From an uncultured Lachnospiraceae bacterium (lineage in GTDB: Bacteria; Bacillota; Clostridia; Lachnospirales; Lachnospiraceae): a stretch of 27,455 bases of DNA. Under the pieces are notes generated by a model. That model saw only the letters and a program-made list of their open reading frames with translations. It had not been told where the DNA came from and searched no databases. Location: assembly GCA_910577825.1 (NCBI GenBank), contig CAJTOK010000052.1, positions 1 to 27,455 of the forward strand. The letters run 5' to 3'. A program made the translations under genes and the position numbers. Shown here one piece after another: positions 23,279-27,455 of this stretch; the first letter of the stretch is position 1; every line of letters starts with the position of its first letter.

Positions 23279-26200
23279 ATGACAGAAACTAATGTGAAGG
23301 AAGATAAGCATATAACTTATGATTCTATAAAGATTGGGCTTGCTTCCCCGGAGAAAATAAGGGAATGGTCACGTGGTGAGGTTAAAAAGCCTGAAACTAT
23401 CAATTACAGGACATTAAAACCTGAGAAAGATGGTCTTTTCTGTGAAAAAATCTTTGGCCCAAGCAAGGACTGGGAGTGCCATTGTGGTAAATATAAGAAA
23501 ATACGTTATAAAGGTGTAGTCTGTGACCGCTGTGGTGTAGAAGTTACAAAATCAAGTGTAAGGCGTGAACGCATGGGGCATATAGAGCTTGCTGCCCCGG
23601 TGTCACATATATGGTATTTTAAAGGTATTCCAAGCCGTATGGGGCTTATACTTGATGTATCACCAAGAAACCTTGAAAAAGTGCTGTATTTTGCGTCATA
23701 TATTGTGCTTGAAACACAGGATGGTACAGGACTGCAGCAGAAACAGGTTCTTACAGAAGCAGAATACCAGGAAGCAAGGAGCAAGTTTGGTGATTCATTC
23801 CGTGCTGGCATGGGTGCTGAATCAATAATGGAACTTTTAATGAGCATTGACCTTGAAGAAGAATCAGCAGAACTTAAGTCAGAGCTTAAAGGTTCTTCAG
23901 GGCAGAAAAGGGCAAGGATAATAAAACGCCTTGAAGTAATAGAAGCTTTCCGTGAGTCAAAGAACAAGCCTGAATGGATGATTTTAACAGTTATACCAGT
24001 TATACCGCCAGATTTAAGGCCTATGGTACAGCTTGACGGCGGGCGTTTTGCAACTTCTGACATGAATGATTTATACCGCCGTATTATAAACAGGAATAAC
24101 AGGTTAAAAAGGCTGCTGGAATTAGGTGCACCTGATATTATTGTACGTAATGAGAAAAGAATGTTACAGGAAGCAGTAGATGCGCTTATTGATAATGGAA
24201 GGCGTGGAAGGCCTGTAACAGGTCCTGGCAACAGGCCGCTTAAATCACTTTCGGATATGCTTAAAGGAAAGCAGGGGCGTTTCCGCCAGAACCTTTTAGG
24301 CAAGCGTGTAGATTACTCAGGGCGTTCAGTTATTGTCGTAGGCCCTGAACTGAAAATATACCAGTGCGGGCTTCCTAAAGAGATGGCTATAGAGCTTTTT
24401 AAGCCATTCGTTATGAAAGAGCTTGTTTCAGACGGGACAGCACATAATATTAAACAGGCAAAGAAAATGGTTGAAAAACTCCAGCCGGAAGTATGGGATG
24501 TGCTGGAAGAAGTAATACGTGAACACCCTGTTATGCTTAACCGCGCGCCTACACTGCACAGGCTTGGCATACAGGCGTTTGAACCTACACTTGTAGAAGG
24601 CAAGGCAATTAAACTCCATCCGCTTGTTTGTACAGCATTTAATGCTGACTTTGATGGTGACCAGATGGCAGTCCACCTCCCATTATCAGTTGAAGCACAG
24701 GCAGAATGCCGTTTCCTGCTGCTTTCACCAAATAACCTTTTAAAACCTTCAGATGGCGGCGTGGTTGCAGTCCCTTCACAGGATATGGTGCTTGGCATTT
24801 ACTACCTTACACAGGAACGCTCTGGGGCTAAAGGTGAAGGCAAGTCATTTAAAAATGTAAATGAAGCCATTATTGCATATGAAAATGGCGTTATAACCCT
24901 CCATGCCAGGATTAAAGTAAGAAGGAAAGGCATAAATGCCAAAGGTGAAGAGGAAGAGAAGGTTATAGAGTCTACTCTTGGAAGGTTTCTTTTTAATGAG
25001 ATACTTCCACAGGATTTAGGTTTTATAGACCGTACAGACCCTGATAACTTTTTAAGGCTTGAAGTAGACTTCCATGTAGGCAAGAAACAGCTTAAACCGA
25101 TACTTGAAAAGTGCATAAACGTCTATGGTGCTACTGGTACAGCTGAAACTATGGATAATATTAAAGCGCTTGGTTATAAATATTCAACACGTGCTGCAAT
25201 GACAGTATCTATTTCAGATATGACAGTACCAGAAGCTAAAAAAACAATTCTTTCAGATGCAGAAAAAACTGTTGAGAATATTTCACGTAAATTCCGCCGT
25301 GGTCTTCTTACAGAAGAAGAGCGCTACAAAGCTGTTATTAATACATGGAAAAATGCAGATGATAACATAACAACTGCATTGTTAGGCGGGCTTGATAAAT
25401 ATAATAATATTTATATGATGGCAGATTCTGGCGCACGTGGTTCTGACAAGCAGATTAAACAGCTTGCAGGTATGCGCGGGCTTATGGCGGATACATCTGG
25501 ACGTACAATAGAGCTTCCTATTAAGTCAAATTTCCGTGAAGGGCTTGATGTACTGGAATACTTTATTTCTGCACATGGTGCAAGGAAGGGCATGTCTGAT
25601 ACAGCTTTACGTACAGCGGATTCAGGATATCTTACAAGACGTCTTGTTGATGTGTCACAAGAGCTTATTATACGCGAGGTAGACTGCTGTGCTGGCAGGG
25701 ATTTTATACCTGGCATGGAGATATCTGGTGTAGTAGATGGCAAAGAAATGATAGAATCCCTTGAAGAACGTATAACAGGACGTTTTTCATGTGAAAATAT
25801 ATATGATGATGCAGGGGAGCTTATTGTCAAGGCAAACCATATGATTACGCCAGCACGTGCTGCACGTATTGTCGCTAAAAAAGAAGTGGCAGAAGATATT
25901 GATAATGCAAGGATTAAAATACGTACAATACTGACATGTAAGTCACATATTGGTGTATGCGCAAAATGTTATGGGGCAAACCTTGCTTCAGGTGACCCGG
26001 TACAAGTTGGTGAAGCTGTAGGCATTATTGCAGCACAGTCCATAGGCGAGCCTGGCACACAGCTTACTATGCGTACTTTCCATAGTGGCGGTGTTGCCGG
26101 CGATGATATTACACAGGGTCTTCCACGTGTTGAGGAGCTTTTTGAAGCACGTAAACCAAAGGGGCTTGCAATTATTGCAGAATTTGGTGGTATTGTTGCC

Positions 26201-27064
26201 ATACGTGATACCAAGAAAAAACGTGAGGTAATCGTTACAAATACTGAAAATGGTGAGCAGAAGGCATACCTTATACCTTATGGCTCACGTATAAAAGTTA
26301 AAGATGCACAAGTTATTGAAGCAGGCGATGAGCTGACAGAAGGCAGCGTAAACCCGCATGACATACTTGCAATCAAAGGAGTACGTGCAGTACAGGATTA
26401 TATGATACGTGAAGTACAGCGTGTATACCGTTTGCAGGGTGTTGAGATTAATGATAAGCATATTGAAGTAATTGTGCGCCAGATGCTTAAAAAGATACGT
26501 ATTGAGAATAATGGTGATTCATCATTCCTTCCAGGCGTAATGATAGATGCACTTGATTTTGAAGATGAAGTAGAAAGGCTTACAGCAGAAGGCAAAGAGC
26601 CGCCAGAAGGCAAACAGGTAATGCTTGGTATTACAAAAGCATCACTTGCTACCAATTCATTCCTGTCTGCAGCATCATTCCAGGAAACTACCAAAGTTCT
26701 TACAGATGCTGCAATTAAAGGAAAAATAGACCCTCTTGTCGGGCTTAAAGAAAATGTTATTCTTGGTAAGCTTATACCAGCAGGTACAGGCATGAAACGT
26801 TACCGCTCTGTCAAGCTTGACTGTGATGAGGCTGCGGAGAAATTTATTGAGGAACACCGCAGGGCACAGATGGCAAGTCTTGAAGAAGAAGCGGAGGAAA
26901 ACAGTAAAAGCAAAGATAAAGAAAAGGATATATTGCCTGATATAGAAGATGAACAAGACAATGAAGTGGCAGCAGCAGATGGTGAACTGGTTTATTCTGA
27001 TGCAGATGAAGAAGAAGAATTAGAAGGACTTGATATACTTGATGAGTTTGGAGTATTTGACTGA
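23279..27064 (+). CDS. rpoC: RNA polymerase beta' subunit
   Basis: A 1261-aa catalytic subunit of RNA polymerase. The N-terminal zinc site (CHCGKYKKIRYKGVVCDRCG, about 67-86) is intact. The active-site Mg2+ motif NADFDGDQMAVH is at 455-466. The bridge-helix/trigger-loop region includes GARGSDKQIKQLAGMRGLMAD, and the second zinc site has CKSHIGVCAKCYG. GEAVGIIAAQSIGEPGTQLT and MRTFHSGG are also conserved. The C-terminus ends in a Glu/Asp-rich tail, as in other Lachnospiraceae. GGAGGG lies 5 nt upstream and the 21-nt gap from rpoB indicates a single transcript. The gene is followed by a strong hairpin and then rRNA-type promoters, not by rpsL-rpsG-fusA as in many Firmicutes. Confidence 0.98.
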   Translation: MTETNVKEDKHITYDSIKIGLASPEKIREWSRGEVKKPETINYRTLKPEKDGLFCEKIFGPSKDWECHCGKYKKIRYKGVVCDRCGVEVTKSSVRRERMGHIELAAPVSHIWYFKGIPSRMGLILDVSPRNLEKVLYFASYIVLETQDGTGLQQKQVLTEAEYQEARSKFGDSFRAGMGAESIMELLMSIDLEEESAELKSELKGSSGQKRARIIKRLEVIEAFRESKNKPEWMILTVIPVIPPDLRPMVQLDGGRFATSDMNDLYRRIINRNNRLKRLLELGAPDIIVRNEKRMLQEAVDALIDNGRRGRPVTGPGNRPLKSLSDMLKGKQGRFRQNLLGKRVDYSGRSVIVVGPELKIYQCGLPKEMAIELFKPFVMKELVSDGTAHNIKQAKKMVEKLQPEVWDVLEEVIREHPVMLNRAPTLHRLGIQAFEPTLVEGKAIKLHPLVCTAFNADFDGDQMAVHLPLSVEAQAECRFLLLSPNNLLKPSDGGVVAVPSQDMVLGIYYLTQERSGAKGEGKSFKNVNEAIIAYENGVITLHARIKVRRKGINAKGEEEEKVIESTLGRFLFNEILPQDLGFIDRTDPDNFLRLEVDFHVGKKQLKPILEKCINVYGATGTAETMDNIKALGYKYSTRAAMTVSISDMTVPEAKKTILSDAEKTVENISRKFRRGLLTEEERYKAVINTWKNADDNITTALLGGLDKYNNIYMMADSGARGSDKQIKQLAGMRGLMADTSGRTIELPIKSNFREGLDVLEYFISAHGARKGMSDTALRTADSGYLTRRLVDVSQELIIREVDCCAGRDFIPGMEISGVVDGKEMIESLEERITGRFSCENIYDDAGELIVKANHMITPARAARIVAKKEVAEDIDNARIKIRTILTCKSHIGVCAKCYGANLASGDPVQVGEAVGIIAAQSIGEPGTQLTMRTFHSGGVAGDDITQGLPRVEELFEARKPKGLAIIAEFGGIVAIRDTKKKREVIVTNTENGEQKAYLIPYGSRIKVKDAQVIEAGDELTEGSVNPHDILAIKGVRAVQDYMIREVQRVYRLQGVEINDKHIEVIVRQMLKKIRIENNGDSSFLPGVMIDALDFEDEVERLTAEGKEPPEGKQVMLGITKASLATNSFLSAASFQETTKVLTDAAIKGKIDPLVGLKENVILGKLIPAGTGMKRYRSVKLDCDEAAEKFIEEHRRAQMASLEEEAEENSKSKDKEKDILPDIEDEQDNEVAAADGELVYSDADEEEELEGLDILDEFGVFD

Positions 27065-27092
27065 TAGTTTTTTGTATCCAGATGCTGCATAT

Positions 27093-27133
27093 ACCGGCAT
27101 TTAAACCCTGGAATCCAGGGTTTAAATGCCGGT
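27093..27133 (+). terminator. Strong stem-loop after rpoC
   Basis: A perfect 19-bp inverted repeat (27093-27111 with 27115-27133) around a 3-nt loop, 28 nt after the rpoC stop. Only a weak T-rich stretch (TTCTTT) follows. It is the natural end of the rpoBC transcript, and the stem would also protect the 3' end. Confidence 0.75.
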
Positions 27134-27158
27134 GGCTTCTTTACCGCTGGATGCACAC

Positions 27159-27181
27159 ATCTGGCAAAAAACATGCCAGAT
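27159..27181. repeat. Second inverted repeat between rpoC and the rRNA-type promoters
   Basis: ATCTGGCA (27159-27166) and TGCCAGAT (27174-27181) pair over 8 bp around a 7-nt A-rich loop. The left arm can instead pair with CCAGATG at 27078-27084, upstream of the main hairpin, so two folds exclude each other. Confidence 0.6.
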
Positions 27182-27225
27182 AACAACATATATCCATATA
27201 TTTTGGGATTTTTACAAAAAAACAC

Positions 27226-27254
27226 TTGACATATATATGGAGTAATGGTAATAT
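27226..27254 (+). promoter_or_regulatory. rRNA-type promoter P1
   Basis: TTGACA at 27226-27231, 17-nt spacer, TAATAT at 27249-27254 preceded by TGG, with AT-rich sequence upstream. The predicted start near 27261 is followed at once by a small hairpin (CCGCA at 27266-27270 with TGCGG at 27278-27282). Confidence 0.8.
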
Positions 27255-27341
27255 ACTATCTGTTGCCGCAAAAGTTATGCGGTTTATATATAAGACAGAT
27301 TACAATGCTTATAATAAAAATTAAAAAAGTTAAAAAAACTG

Positions 27342-27370
27342 TTGACAAAGACAAGCAGAAGTGGTAATAT
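27342..27370 (+). promoter_or_regulatory. rRNA-type promoter P2
   Basis: TTGACA at 27342-27347, 17-nt spacer, TAATAT at 27365-27370 preceded by TGG: the same elements as P1, 116 bp further on. The 40 bp upstream hold A-tracts (AAAAATTAAAAAAG, TTAAAAAAAC) like an UP element. The predicted start near 27377 is followed by a 6-bp hairpin with a GAAA loop (CTGTTG 27379-27384, CAACAG 27389-27394). Confidence 0.82.
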
Positions 27371-27396
27371 TAAACACGCTGTTGGAAACAACAGAA

Positions 27397-27455
27397 AAGC
27401 ACATTGATAACTGAACAGTAAAACAACCCTGAAAATTCTAAAACAAACCTATATT
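27397..27455 (+). other. Leader of a probable rRNA operon (boxA-like), cut by the window end
   Basis: AAGCACATTGATAACTGAAC at 27397-27416 resembles the boxA/pre-16S leader element of Firmicutes rRNA operons (consensus near TGTTCTTTGAAAACTGAA). With two tandem strong promoters just upstream, a 16S rRNA gene very probably starts beyond the window. No mature rRNA sequence is visible inside it. Confidence 0.65.

Noticed and set aside
19408..26793. Long minus-strand open frames opposite rpoB and rpoC
   Set aside because: They are Ser-rich shadow frames of highly conserved genes, without ribosome binding sites or family matches.

Overview
The window is AT-rich chromosomal DNA from a low-GC, Gram-positive, Lachnospiraceae-like member of the Clostridia. 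This rests on the RpoB/RpoC sequences with their acidic C-terminal tails, the AAA-ATPase-like/PD-(D/E)XK family, the DUF6442-XRE pair, the TSCPD (TIGR03905-type) protein, an LTA synthase-type sulfatase, strong AGGAGG ribosome binding sites and several TTG starts. Genus and species cannot be fixed by eye.

Layout. (1) 64-3206 (+): a MacB/BceAB-like ABC exporter, ATPase plus large FtsX-type permease, overlapping by 4 nt. (2) 3286-4056 (+): a TauE/SafE-type anion exporter with its own promoter. (3) 4078-5669 (+): an AAA-ATPase/PD-(D/E)XK gene broken by a frameshift and an in-frame stop. (4) 5759-6289 (+): a DUF6442 membrane protein and a small XRE regulator, whose promoter sits inside a perfect 12-bp inverted repeat. 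(5) 6377-7693 (+): a PadR regulator, a HAAS/DUF1700-type membrane protein and a small LRR-like protein, with a 12-bp palindrome over the -10 box. (6) 11568-7796 (-): a priming sugar-phosphate transferase for surface polysaccharide, then a sensor kinase and an OmpR-type response regulator. (7) 11818-15295 (+): a membrane-anchored HtrA-like protease overlapping an LTA synthase-like enzyme. (8) 16600-15333 (-): AbrB-type regulator, sirtuin deacylase and TSCPD protein. (9) 19106-16806 (-): GH3 beta-glucosidase. (10) 19346-27064 (+): rpoB and rpoC. (11) 27065-27455: a strong hairpin, two tandem rRNA-type promoters and a boxA-like leader, so the window very probably ends just before a 16S rRNA gene.

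How the parts fit together. Sections 6 and 7 read as an envelope block: polysaccharide priming, two-component sensing, extracytoplasmic proteolysis and lipoteichoic-acid-type polymer synthesis. Sections 4 and 5 each look like an autoregulated membrane-protein module. rpoBC has been separated from the usual upstream rplJ-rplL and faces a divergent beta-glucosidase gene; the two predicted promoters overlap so that their transcripts would be antisense at their 5' ends. Core transcription genes and an rRNA operon then lie side by side.

I found no transposase, CRISPR array, tRNA or phage gene. No single system here is plainly new. The best leads are the two operator-embedded promoters with their small membrane-protein operons, the HAAS-LRR pair, the overlapping rpoB/beta-glucosidase promoters, and the nested, mutually exclusive hairpins between rpoC and the rRNA promoters.
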